64,000 nucleotides of DNA from Sclerotiophoma versabilis (GCA_012274445.1 JAAROD010000015.1:3658001-3722000); one strand, 5' to 3'; shown: positions 9,150 to 18,307, counted from the stretch's first letter. The notes: a model not told the origin generated them from the letters alone. Made by a program: numbers and translations.

Positions 9150-11291
9150 ATGAGTACTACTTCAGGATCCCGTGCTACCCATAGCAACTCCAACGCGTCA
9201 CGCAACCGCGTCGACGACGACCTCGATATGGACGAAGGATCGAACGAGGGCACGACGACCTCTACGTCCACGAGTGTATACCCAGTAGCTAAGCCCGAGA
9301 CCTTCGATGGTACTCGTGAGAAACTGGAAGACTGGCTTATCAAGTTCGACCTCTTCTTCATGTTTCAGGGAGAACGCATCCCTGAGGAGAAACGTGTGAC
9401 GCTTGTCTCCACGTTCATGAAGGACCGCGCGTTCACGTGGATCAAACCCTTTATCCAGCGTTACCATGGAGAAGGAACGTCCACCGACATCGACGCATGG
9501 ATCGAAGACTTCGACCTGTTCAAGGAACAGATACGCCGAGTATTTGGAGTACACAACGAACCAACCATCGCACGTCGCGACATCCAACGCATTAAGCAAA
9601 CCACGTCAGCCGCCGACTATGCTGCCAAATTTCAGCAGCTAGCAACGTACACCGGCTGGGACGACACCGCGTTGACAACGATGTTCCGACAAGGATTGAA
9701 ACCACGAGTCAAAGAGGAATTGATGCGGACCGCTGCGTCTACCGATGACTTCGACTCCCTGGTCAATACGGCAATTGATATCGATGTCAAGCTGTACGAA
9801 CTACAACAGGAATTGCGAGAGGACCCACGTACACGAGCAGCAGCTCATACTACTCGCCCGCCTCCACGCAACCCATGGCGAAACAACCTCAACCGAGGAA
9901 ACCGAGGAAGCAACCGCTACCAGCCAAACACTGGACGCCGTGTACACAATAGCACCAGCAGCGGTTACTACGGACCAGAGGCCATGGACCTGTCCAACAT
10001 CAACAAAGGACCAGAACCCCGATGGAACCAGAAAAGCAAGGGTAGTGACAGGAAGGACAAGTCAGGAGTGACTTGTTATGGATGTGGCAAGCAAGGCCAC
10101 TATGCCAAGGACTGTCGATCCAAGAACAAGGTGGTTCGACAACTCAACGTACTCACCCGCGAGGATGCGGATGCCGGTGATGAATGGGAAGTTCTCACCG
10201 ATGACATGGGACGTCTTATGGAGGACCCCGAACCCGGATCCGATGACGATTACATCGAACCATCCGATGAGGACATACGGAATGCCCGAAGCCGAGCACC
10301 TACACCATACCAAGAGTTGGACGAACAGCAGAAGCATCTGCAGGACCTAGCGAGACGACCATCAACACAGATGGGACAAGCATACGAACGAGGACTGAAA
10401 GTGTGCAAGCACAAGCAGCCCACTATGTCTCAGCGACTACGCGACACTGCCAGACAAGAAGCGGATGGAGGCACTATCTACGCCTCCGACACTGAAGAAA
10501 GTTGGTACGACACAGACATGCGTGAATTCAACGAACGTACAGAAGCAGAACTAGCACGTCAAGAAATCCGAGACAACAACGCTACCTTTCAGGAAAACTG
10601 TGATCGGATTACCAAGAGCATCGACAAGAAACTACAGCAAATGGCACTTCAAACTCGCGCAGGACAACGACAGGTCAACAACCTAAGTAAATCCCAACAG
10701 GATTGGTGGAAACATGATTTCGATAAACTCAGTGCTGGCAACTACGCCACACGACAGGAGCTCGAGCGACAAGTAAAAAACGACCGAAGCAGGAACGAGC
10801 CTGACTTCGACAGGAAGCCAGCGTTGCTTCTAAACCCACGACCAGAGTACGCCTTGGACCACCGGAATCCAAATCATGGAAAGCTATCATGGACAGCATG
10901 CGTACACAACGCCTGTCGCATACACGAATCAGAAAAACTAGGAAAGGGATGGTTCCCGACTCCCAGTACCACATGCAGGAAACAATGGTACGATTGCAAG
11001 AACGACATGTGCGAAATGCACCTCTGGGACAAGCGTTCCGAGCTGCACTTCCCAGGCACAGACGACCATCAGGAAATCGTATGCATGCAATTGGTTATCA
11101 ACGGCTCCTGCTACAATCTACATTGGCAGCGTTGCCTCAACCCGAACTGCAAGCTGCACGAAGGCAGCAAGATCATCCATGGATTCGGTGATGAGGAGAC
11201 TTTTTTAGGCAAGCGCCAAAAGAGTGCTCCGTCGAGCGATCCCTTAACGCTATTGGGGACGGCTCACTCATCAGACTACCCATCAAGTTAA
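9150..11291 (+). CDS. gag: Gag polyprotein with CCHC knuckle and Cys/His tail
   Basis: The ORF starts at the ATG at 9150, only 17 bases after the LTR, and gives 713 aa. Residues about 45-230 form the retrotransposon Gag capsid region (WLIKFDLFF, FRQGLKPRVKEEL). A CCHC zinc knuckle CYGCGKQGHYAKDC lies near residue 310, after a basic Arg/Asn-rich stretch. The C-terminal third is unusually long: an acidic and Gln-rich coiled region, then three repeats of C-x4-C-x2-H (CVHNACRIH, CKNDMCEMH, CLNPNCKLH) at about residues 584, 615 and 661. Most fungal gypsy Gags end soon after the knuckle. The stop at 11289 lies 82 bases beyond the slippery site. Confidence 0.93.
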   Translation: MSTTSGSRATHSNSNASRNRVDDDLDMDEGSNEGTTTSTSTSVYPVAKPETFDGTREKLEDWLIKFDLFFMFQGERIPEEKRVTLVSTFMKDRAFTWIKPFIQRYHGEGTSTDIDAWIEDFDLFKEQIRRVFGVHNEPTIARRDIQRIKQTTSAADYAAKFQQLATYTGWDDTALTTMFRQGLKPRVKEELMRTAASTDDFDSLVNTAIDIDVKLYELQQELREDPRTRAAAHTTRPPPRNPWRNNLNRGNRGSNRYQPNTGRRVHNSTSSGYYGPEAMDLSNINKGPEPRWNQKSKGSDRKDKSGVTCYGCGKQGHYAKDCRSKNKVVRQLNVLTREDADAGDEWEVLTDDMGRLMEDPEPGSDDDYIEPSDEDIRNARSRAPTPYQELDEQQKHLQDLARRPSTQMGQAYERGLKVCKHKQPTMSQRLRDTARQEADGGTIYASDTEESWYDTDMREFNERTEAELARQEIRDNNATFQENCDRITKSIDKKLQQMALQTRAGQRQVNNLSKSQQDWWKHDFDKLSAGNYATRQELERQVKNDRSRNEPDFDRKPALLLNPRPEYALDHRNPNHGKLSWTACVHNACRIHESEKLGKGWFPTPSTTCRKQWYDCKNDMCEMHLWDKRSELHFPGTDDHQEIVCMQLVINGSCYNLHWQRCLNPNCKLHEGSKIIHGFGDEETFLGKRQKSAPSSDPLTLLGTAHSSDYPSS

Positions 11292-14200
11292 ATGGAGTAG
11301 TATTATCGGCACTCTTGGACTCAGGAGCACAAGCGAATTACATATCCCAAACAGCGATGTACCGAGCAGGCCTCGTACCACGCACAAAGGAACATGCCTA
11401 TTCGCTCCGAGTAGCCAATGGAGAATCAATGCCGGAAGAGCCGTATATCATGTACGAGGTGATAGCGGCCCCCCTAGAGATACAGGGGCACCACGAGGAA
11501 CTAACCCTAGACGTCTTCGCAAAGGCCACGCACGACGTCATACTAGGACTTCCCTGGTTACGAAAGCACAATCCAGAGATAGACTGGACATGGGAAAGAC
11601 TTTCGTTGAGACGATGCAAATGCGGCACCAATGCATCGAAACCCACGCAGCGCACGCCGCGACTGGTGGATGAGAAGGAGATCAACAACGTCTCTTCGAC
11701 ACATAAGACGCGCCAAGATAGAGCGGTCGACCGTGTGGACAAAGGAAGCCCCTCCACGACGGTTAAGGAGAACAAGAGTGCACCTCCTGGCATACCAGAT
11801 GTGTATAGACAGTACGCCTGGATGTTTAAAGAAGAGTTATCCGCAAAAGCGCTACCCAAGCATCAACCTTGGGATTGTGAGATTAAACTCGAGGAAGGGA
11901 AAGAACCACCCTTCGGGCCTATATACCAGTTATCCGAGAAAGAGCTCGAGATATTACGCGAGTACATCAAGGAGAACCTCGCGAAAGGATTCATTAGGAA
12001 ATCCGAATCCCCGGCGGGATTTCCCATTCTATTCGTACCAAAGAAAGACGGCAAGCTGAGGCTTTGCGTCGACTACCGAAAGCTGAACGATATCACCATC
12101 AAGAATCGTTACCCGCTACCCAACATATCCGAGTTACAGGACCGGTTATCAGGAGCGAAGTTCTTCACCGCACTCGACTTACGCGGAGCGTACAACCTCA
12201 TACGCATGAAGAAAGGCGAAGAATGGAAGACGGCGTTTAGAACCCGTTATGGTCACTACGAGTATACGGTCATGCCATTTGGGCTAACCAATGCACCAGC
12301 AGTATGCCAGGCACTAATCAACAATGTGCTACGAGCACACCTGGACATTACAGTGGTGGCATACCTCGATGACATCCTAGTGTACAGCAAAACACTAGAA
12401 GAACACAAGGTCCACGTGCGACAAGTGTTAGAATGCTTAGCAACAGCAGACCTCAGGCTGAAGCCAGAGAAGTGCGAATGGCACAAGGAAGAAGTAGAGT
12501 TCCTTGGCTATGTCGTAGGAAGATATGGAGTTAAGATGAGCGAAAAGAAAATCCAGGTTGTGAAGGATTGGCCGACACCCACTACAGTCAAGGGAATTCA
12601 AGAATTCCTTGGGTTCGTCAACTTCAACCGACGTTTCATCAAGGACTACTCCATGAAGGCCTTACCGCTCACGAGACTTACGCGGAAGGACACACCCTTC
12701 AAATGGGAACAAGCGCAAGAAGACGCTTTCCAATCGCTCAAGCAAGCATGCATAGAGCCTCCCACACTGATTGCATTCAGGAGCGGCGAACCCGCACGCC
12801 TTGAAACAGATGCCTCGGATTTGGCATTAGGAGCATGCATTACTCAAGAACGAGGCGGTCAATGGCACCCGATCGCCTACCACTCAAGGAAGTTCACGGC
12901 ACCGGAAGAACGTTACGATGTACACGACAAAGAGCTTATGGCCATCGTCGATGCACTACAACATTGGAGAGTATACGCAGAAAGCTGCTCAGAACTCACC
13001 ATCTACACAGATCACAAGAACTTGGTACATTTCACCGCTACTAAGGTTCTGAACCGACGGCAAGTACGCTGGTCAGAAATGCTTGGTCAGTACAAGTTCA
13101 AGATCCTGTACACACCGGGGAAGGAAAACGGTAGAGCAGACGCGCTCAGCCGACGCCACGACCTCGCAGGCGAAAAGACAATCAACAAATTCGCCATCCT
13201 CGGAGTTAACAAAGATGGGTCTTTAGGACCAACACAGCAGCTCAATCTAGTGATGCAAGTTCAGCAGGAACAACGCATCCCGGAGCAAGTACCAGAGGAG
13301 CTTCAAGAGGAAGTCATCTCAAGACATCATGACGATGCGCTACACGGACACCCTGGTATTGCCCGCACCATGGAACTCATCAAGCGACATTATGAGTTTC
13401 CCAACATGAAGGACAAGGTCACCAAGTTCATCAGGAACTGCGTGCAGTGCCAACAGAACAAGCACAGCACACACGCCAAGTACGGAGAGGCACAAGCAAT
13501 GGAGCCACCCACGGCACCATGGACGAACATCACGATGGATTTCGTTACGCAGCTACCACCCTCCAAGGACCCTGTCACAGGATATACCTACGACTCAATC
13601 TTCGTCGTAGTGGATCGATTCACCAAATACGCTGAAATGATACCATTCAGACACAGCTACACTGCGCGGCAGCTAGCTACGGTATTCATCGATCGGATCA
13701 TTCGCCACCACGGAATGCCCGAGTCAATTGTCAGCGACAGAGATAAGCTTTTCACGTCAAACTATTGGACCACGATGCTTGCCGCATTAGGTACCAAGAA
13801 AAAGCTATCTACAGCCTATCATCCGCAGACGGACGGACAGACAGAAAGAACGAATCAGACGATGGAAACGTACCTTCGGATCTACAGCAACCAGGAACAA
13901 GACAACTGGGTCTCGCTGTTACCCATGGCACAAATCGCATACAACAACAAGTTATCGGAAGCAACAGGCACAACGCCGTTCTTCGCGAATCACGGGAGAC
14001 ACCCAAATCTCTTTACTCGATCTCTCAATTGCCCTATTCAGACGGAATCAGCAATAGCTTCAGCAGTCAGACTAAAGGAAGTACACCAGAAATCACTCGA
14101 AAACATCGCACGGGCTCAGGAACGAGCCATTTCATATGTCAATCAGAAACGAAAAACGGCACCTCAGCTAAAGGAGGGGGATAAAGTCTATCTCCTCACA

Positions 14201-14626
14201 AAAAATCTCAGAACACGAAGAGCAACGAAAAAACTGGACAAGGTCAAGGTCGGACCATTTTTCATTTCTAAGCAAATCAGCCCAGTCAACTACCGACTTG
14301 AGCTACCCAAGGATGCAAAGATCCACCCAGTGTTCCATGTCTCGCTGTTGGAACCTGCCGACCCAAGAACGCCAATCCAGAAAGACTTCCACTACCAAGC
14401 CGACGGCAACGATGAGTGGGAAGTCGAAAAAATAACAACACATCGAAGAACCAAGAAAGGTATTCGATACCTAGTCAAATGGTTAGGGTACCCGGAGTCA
14501 GAAAGTACATGGGAACCCCCAGCGCACCTTAAGAACTGCCAACAGTTGTTGCGGCAGTATCGGCGGAATCAGGATCCAGAGGCGGAGGATACGATCCCCA
14601 GTCGAGACCAAGGGTCCCGGGCATGA
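11195..14626 (+). CDS. pol: Pol polyprotein: PR-RT-RNase H-IN-chromodomain
   Basis: This frame is -1 relative to gag. It opens at 11195 just after a stop, so translation must come from frameshifting at 11201-11207. The protease active site is LLDSGAQANYIS at about 11312. Reverse transcriptase includes KDGKLRLCVDYRKLND, MPFGLTNAP and YLDD (about 12361). RNase H begins near LETDASDLALGA (about 12802). Integrase has the HHCC zinc region (about 13330-13455) and DDE acidic residues near TMDF, SDRD and the Glu of TDGQTERTN. A chromodomain (WEVEKITTHR, YLVKWLGYP, STWEPPAHL) ends the protein. All catalytic residues I can check are present and no stop interrupts 1140 codons, so the enzyme set looks functional. 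Confidence 0.96.
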   Translation, partial: GDFFRQAPKECSVERSLNAIGDGSLIRLPIKLNGVVLSALLDSGAQANYISQTAMYRAGLVPRTKEHAYSLRVANGESMPEEPYIMYEVIAAPLEIQGHHEELTLDVFAKATHDVILGLPWLRKHNPEIDWTWERLSLRRCKCGTNASKPTQRTPRLVDEKEINNVSSTHKTRQDRAVDRVDKGSPSTTVKENKSAPPGIPDVYRQYAWMFKEELSAKALPKHQPWDCEIKLEEGKEPPFGPIYQLSEKELEILREYIKENLAKGFIRKSESPAGFPILFVPKKDGKLRLCVDYRKLNDITIKNRYPLPNISELQDRLSGAKFFTALDLRGAYNLIRMKKGEEWKTAFRTRYGHYEYTVMPFGLTNAPAVCQALINNVLRAHLDITVVAYLDDILVYSKTLEEHKVHVRQVLECLATADLRLKPEKCEWHKEEVEFLGYVVGRYGVKMSEKKIQVVKDWPTPTTVKGIQEFLGFVNFNRRFIKDYSMKALPLTRLTRKDTPFKWEQAQEDAFQSLKQACIEPPTLIAFRSGEPARLETDASDLALGACITQERGGQWHPIAYHSRKFTAPEERYDVHDKELMAIVDALQHWRVYAESCSELTIYTDHKNLVHFTATKVLNRRQVRWSEMLGQYKFKILYTPGKENGRADALSRRHDLAGEKTINKFAILGVNKDGSLGPTQQLNLVMQVQQEQRIPEQVPEELQEEVISRHHDDALHGHPGIARTMELIKRHYEFPNMKDKVTKFIRNCVQCQQNKHSTHAKYGEAQAMEPPTAPWTNITMDFVTQLPPSKDPVTGYTYDSIFVVVDRFTKYAEMIPFRHSYTARQLATVFIDRIIRHHGMPESIVSDRDKLFTSNYWTTMLAALGTKKKLSTAYHPQTDGQTERTNQTMETYLRIYSNQEQDNWVSLLPMAQIAYNNKLSEATGTTPFFANHGRHPNLFTRSLNCPIQTESAIASAVRLKEVHQKSLENIARAQERAISYVNQKRKTAPQLKEGDKVYLLTKNLRTRRATKKLDKVKVGPFFISKQISPVNYRLELPKDAKIHPVFHVSLLEPADPRTPIQKDFHYQADGNDEWEVEKITTHRRTKKGIRYLVKWLGYPESESTWEPPAHLKNCQQLLRQYRRNQDPEAEDTIPSRDQGSRA
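11201..11207 (+). promoter_or_regulatory. -1 ribosomal frameshift heptamer T TTT TTA
   Basis: In gag frame the codons are ACT TTT TTA GGC, so the heptamer T TTT TTA sits exactly in X XXY YYZ register. The pol frame has a stop at 11192-11194 and then stays open through the protease. Gag stops at 11289-11291, giving an 85-base overlap after the slip. Downstream GC-rich sequence could form a stimulatory structure, but I could not define one with confidence. Confidence 0.85.
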
Positions 14627-15074
14627 GCCCATTTTCGAGAACAGTGACGTCATTCAACAACGACTCCTGTTGCTCCAGAGGCTCAATCTCTTCAACGAAC
14701 TGAGCACTCGCGTCGAACCATTGTTGTTCTCGACGCTTTAAGAATTTCTTTTGTTTACGCACCCGATTCAACTTCGCACGGGCAGCTTGCAAGGCGGCCA
14801 TCGCGGCCTCCTCGGCCTCAGCCGCTTCGTCTTCCATTTGTTCCAACCGCGACATCTCGTTGTCGATTTTCGAGAAGTCGGGAACGGGCAGGTCAACTGG
14901 TTCACACTTCTTGATCCCGTTGTACTCGCAGTTTCCGCACTTCTTGCTCAGGGACGCCAACTTGCAAGGCAAGTTGTTCTTGGCGCAGTATTTGCAAGCA
15001 ACCATGGCAATGAATCCGACAGCGTTTATGCGATCTCCTTTGGTATGACGGTGTAGAGTACTCCTGGAGGACAT
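14529..15074 (-). CDS. Antisense ORF in retrotransposon, Cys-rich coiled-coil protein
   Basis: The ORF gives 181 aa on the strand opposite to gag-pol, starting 42 bp inside the 3' LTR and overlapping the last 98 bp of pol. Residues about 27-58 carry a six-cysteine pattern: CKYC, LPCK, KKCGNC, KKC. Spacing is C-x2-C-x6-C-x8-C-x2-C-x7-C. This is reminiscent of short zinc-binding motifs common in fungal accessory proteins, but it is not a classical Zn2Cys6. An Ala/Glu-rich coiled coil follows (about 75-125) and ends in a basic KKFLKRREQQW segment, then an acidic tail. If expressed, transcription would start from antisense activity of the 3' LTR. Function unknown; it could regulate the element or be captured host sequence. 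Confidence 0.55.
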   Translation of the reverse strand: MSSRSTLHRHTKGDRINAVGFIAMVACKYCAKNNLPCKLASLSKKCGNCEYNGIKKCEPVDLPVPDFSKIDNEMSRLEQMEDEAAEAEEAAMAALQAARAKLNRVRKQKKFLKRREQQWFDASAQFVEEIEPLEQQESLLNDVTVLENGLMPGTLGLDWGSYPPPLDPDSADTAATTVGSS

Positions 15075-15101
15075 CGGTTAATTCATGAGGACATGAATCG
15101 T

Positions 15102-15114
15102 GGAAGAGGGGGAT
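15102..15114 (+). other. Polypurine tract
   Basis: GGAAGAGGGGGAT lies directly upstream of the 3' LTR, in the standard position for the plus-strand primer of LTR retrotransposons. Confidence 0.8.
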
Positions 15115-15116
15115 AG

Positions 15117-15617
15117 TGTTACGATCTCGGAGGATGGCACGCGGGGATGGTGACTTATTACCAATGGCGGGCCCTGGATCGGCGGGCGCCAGGCCCCAGG
15201 TCACGTGATGTCTCACGAACTCCACACAGAACCTGGAGTCAGGAGTGTGAGACACGACAACACAACGTCACGTGATGTCCCACGAATCCCACATTGTTCC
15301 ATGAATACCACAAGGCCCCCTATGGGACTTGGTGGAAGACCATGCTACACTATGGGACATCTTAAGTATATAGTCAGTAGGAACACAACCCTTATGGTTC
15401 GTGTTCAACTTAGTCAATCAAGTTTGTCTTTGGAATCTCAACCCCCAACTCTCGAGCTAGATAGTCTACTCTATACTACTCATTGTTACCCTCCATTGTC
15501 ACGGTGTCTCACTAGACAATAACCCCAACCCTTACGGATCATCCTGTACCAGCGCTCATCCCTGAGAACCAATACGAATAGTGCTTACGAGCTTTGCTTG
15601 AAAGTACAACTTCAACA
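15117..15617 (+). repeat. 3' LTR
   Basis: The LTR is 501 bp and the same as 8632-9132 by eye. It is followed by the 5-bp target duplication GCACT at 15618-15622. Confidence 0.97.
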
Positions 15618-15670
15618 GCACTCCATATAATGTACCCAAAATCCGACTTCCCTCTAGGGTCGCCTTCATC

Positions 15671-16343
15671 ATGTCTCAATATGGACCCCGTGACATCGAT
15701 GACGCAAACCTGGCGTACTATTACACTGCTCAGGACACCGAACATGGATTGTATTATCGTCTAAAAAGGCCTGCTGAGCATTTTCCATCTGGTTTCTACG
15801 CGACCGAAAGGTACCTCTTTGCCTCATGCACTTCAGGTACCTCATTGCCTCATGCACTTCAGGTCTAATTCTTGACAAAGATCCACCGCACCCCAACGTC
15901 CATCGCGTGGAACGAATATCTTGCCAAACATCGATTTGAGCATCGCTGTCTACGTGGGAGATCCACTTGACTATCAGAAGTACCGCCACACCGCTCTCTG
16001 TTTACGACCTGACGACGGAGGGGTGCCTATGATCATACATACCATTGGACCCAACATGGCGTATGAAATCGAGACAAGGGACAATTATGACCCGACAACA
16101 AGCCGCAAGTTCGCAAAAGCGGTTTCGGTTGGAAGGCTTACGACGCGTATGACGAAACCTCAAGCAGCAGCTCTGATTTACCAGACACCTGTTGATAATT
16201 CGAGTAGGGAGTTCAATTGTCAAGTATGGGTGGGAGATGCTCTTAGCAAGCTTGCGAAAGAAGGATATCTAGCGCAAACGGACTGCGATAATGGGATTAC
16301 CAAGATGATCGATGCAACATTGGAAGCCACAGACGAGGAATAG
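15671..16343 (+). CDS. NCQ-W family protein, 200 aa
   Basis: Exon 1 starts at the ATG at 15671 and ends near 15810. Exon 2 runs from about 15881 to 16343. The 70-bp intron has a GTACCT donor, a CTAAT branch-like site and an AAAG acceptor, and joining gives a continuous 200-aa frame. Exon 2 carries LSIAVYVGDPLDY, the RHTALCL strand, IIHTIGPNMAYE, and near the end FNCQVWVGDALSKL. The same layout is found in the decayed gene at 954-1446. The recurring His, the Cys-Gln pair and Trp could form a hydrolase-like site, but I know of no proven activity. Its 3' end is 14 bp from the convergent APH gene at 16358. Confidence 0.7.
15811..15862 (+). repeat. 26-bp tandem duplication inside an intron
   Basis: Two units, 15811-15836 and 15837-15862, differ at a single base. 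Each begins GT and ends CAG, so each looks like a miniature intron. They form most of the inferred intron of the NCQ-W gene. Confidence 0.85.
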
Positions 16344-16357
16344 CAGCACGTTTGTAT

Positions 16358-17208
16358 TTAAGGTCGCTGCCATCGGATGATTGCCTGATGGGCTGCAAGT
16401 TCTTTGTGGTAACATGTAGGGAATATGTCTACAGCACGATCTTTCCAATCCTTGTGTTTGCAAGGCCGCTCGAAGAACTTGACATAGTCCCAGTACTCTG
16501 GATACCATCCGGCGTGTTCCCAATCCAGCAGTCCCGTGACCCGGCCCTGTGAGACCAAGATGTTGTGCTGTGCTATATCGCCATGCGAGAATACAATGTG
16601 ATGATTGGTGTGGAGTTGTTGGCCTAACGCAGTGCGGATCGGTGCTGGGACGGTTGCAACGAGATCGAGGTAAAAATTGTTGAATGTTGCTTCGTCCTGG
16701 AAAGGGCCGCCGGCATGTTCAGCATATTGGCGGCAGTCTCGTACTACTCCGCCAGAACAGGATCCAATGGGTCTGTCTTCTCTTGGCGCCGACCGCAAGG
16801 TCGTAAGAATTTGTCTTAACTGTTGGCATATGCTATCTTTCTCCTGCGAAGAGAAACTGGGCCATACTGTATCGAGCCTCTCGCCTGGCACGAAGTCCAT
16901 CCGAATAGATATTTCCCCATCTGGAGAGCCTCGTTGTACATCATGGACATGCGGGACAGGCAATTGCATCTGTTCAGCGAGCTCTAACGCCGATGACTCA
17001 TCGAGCGTAACACGCCTGCCTGTCTTGATGACTGTGGAATCATGCAATCGAACTATGATGCACCCAGGCACCTGGTGTAGGATACTATCGACTAGTCTGA
17101 TCTTAAAATGATATAACCTGAAGAATAAGAAGCTGACTTACTATGCGCATCACTGTTTCTCAACATCGATTCCTCTGTGCTGCTCCCAAGAGCAGGATTT
17201 GGCCACAT
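16358..17208 (-). CDS. Fungal APH-type phosphotransferase, 266 aa
   Basis: Exon 1 starts at the ATG at 17208 (MWPNPALG) and ends at 17142 with a GTAAGT donor. A 50-bp intron (17092-17141, CTAG acceptor) joins it in frame to exon 2, 17091-16358. The kinase-like core is intact: HDSTVIKTG in the N-lobe, FSHGDIAQHNILV (catalytic loop), and LLDWEHAGWYPEYWDYVKF, the signature of the common fungal APH family. The substrate is unknown in most fungi. It diverges strongly from the APH at 1486-2319, yet each is convergent with an NCQ-W gene. An upstream in-frame ATG at 17367 would add a 53-residue N-terminus of poor quality, so I prefer 17208. Confidence 0.8.
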
Positions 17209-17670
17209 AGCGAGTTTCAATAGAACAGTGGATTGACTTATCGTTGGAAAAAGACAGATATGTAGGTAGAGAAGGTCGATGTCTCGAGGGCAATGACAAT
17301 AGGAGAAAGCGTTTCGAGAGCTCGTAGCGTGCGCGTGGTAGTTTAGTGTTGGTGGGGCTTCGGCCATTTTGAAACAGCATCCAAGCTCTTACACTAAGAG
17401 CTTGGCAGGTGTCCACGTGTCGCAATTTAAATCGCAATTCGCGCATATACCTTAACGCGCTATGAGAGGGCCGTGCGGTGAGAACAAGCGAAGTGTAAGA
17501 TCCGGAAACCGATACTGGTCAGTGTAGGACTAGAGCACTACACAGAAGTAGGCGTATTTTGCCAGCGTGCTTGTGAAAGCATCGGTGCCTTACTATAAAG
17601 GTTGGTAAGAATGTGACCTATAGTGATGTTGGCTCGATTAATGACATGGTCTGTCAAGCGGCACTTTATT
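17209..17670. other. Intergenic, no gene recognised
   Basis: This is the upstream region of the APH gene at 16358-17208. Several short ORFs overlap here in different frames and none looks like protein. Confidence 0.4.
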
Positions 17671-17741
17671 CTGCAGAGAAAGGAGCTGAAATTCAAGTGT
17701 GGTACAGTTTTGTGGTGCCCCGCAATACTGCATTTTGATTG
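17671..17741 (+). repeat. 70-bp dispersed repeat, copy 2
   Basis: Direct copy of 103-172 with scattered substitutions. It ends about 8 bp before the left inverted repeat of the MITE-like element. Confidence 0.75.
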
Positions 17742-17749
17742 CAAATCCT

Positions 17750-18082
17750 AAGCGTGTAAACCGTGCGGGATGTAGTCGTGTAAGGTTAGTTGCTGGATTA
17801 GAAGGTTTAGACGATTCCGCATTGACATGCAAGGTTCATGTAGGCCCGAGGACGAACCCCTGTGCCCGCATTCCCCAAGGTGTATCACTGTTGATGCAGC
17901 ACTCTTCATCCGCTCTTTCATCCGCCCGTTCGACCTCAAATCCCTTGCGGGATACTGCGAAGCCGCTAACAATTGATGGATTAAGGCATGCACCAATAAA
18001 CTGATCTCGGTAGAAAACGAAGGTGTATCCCTGATCCCGCGATTGGCCTTACATGACTACATCCCGCACGGTTCACACGCTT
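17750..18082. mobile_element. 333-bp MITE-like element
   Basis: The ends 17750-17785 and 18047-18082 are inverted repeats matching at 34 of 36 positions (core AACCGTGCGGGATGTAGTC). The interior has no coding signature. Size and long terminal inverted repeats fit a non-autonomous DNA transposon. I could not see a clean target duplication, so superfamily is not assigned. Confidence 0.8.
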
Positions 18083-18307
18083 GCTAATAGTGTAAAGTTA
18101 CGTTGAATGTAGTCTTGTCAATAGACGAATTCCCAGTAAGAGATTCCAGCACCTCAAGATCCTTCAGTTCTAAGATCCCTCTCTAGTCTTTTAAGTGTAG
18201 GAGAGTGTGCTGAACTCAGTGTACGGACTATATCAAGAATAGACAAAACATTAGATCTCTATTGTTATTTAAAGCTAAACAAGAAATTTCTGCTCATGAT
18301 GTTATTC

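Larger units (their letters stand above)
8632..15617 (+). mobile_element. Complete Ty3/gypsy chromovirus retrotransposon
   Basis: The element is 6986 bp, bounded by two 501-bp direct LTRs that begin TGTTAC and end TTCAACA, and flanked by a 5-bp target duplication GCACT (8627-8631 and 15618-15622). I found no difference between the LTRs by eye, so insertion is recent and repeat-induced mutation has not visibly acted. Gag and pol are in different frames, linked by a -1 slippery site. Domain order is gag, protease, reverse transcriptase, RNase H, integrase, chromodomain, which defines the chromovirus branch. The element appears coding-complete and may be autonomous. An antisense ORF occupies the space between pol and the 3' LTR. 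Confidence 0.97.

Noticed and set aside
17750..18082. Assignment of the MITE-like element to Tc1/mariner
   Set aside because: No clear TA duplication flanks the inverted repeats, so the superfamily stays open.
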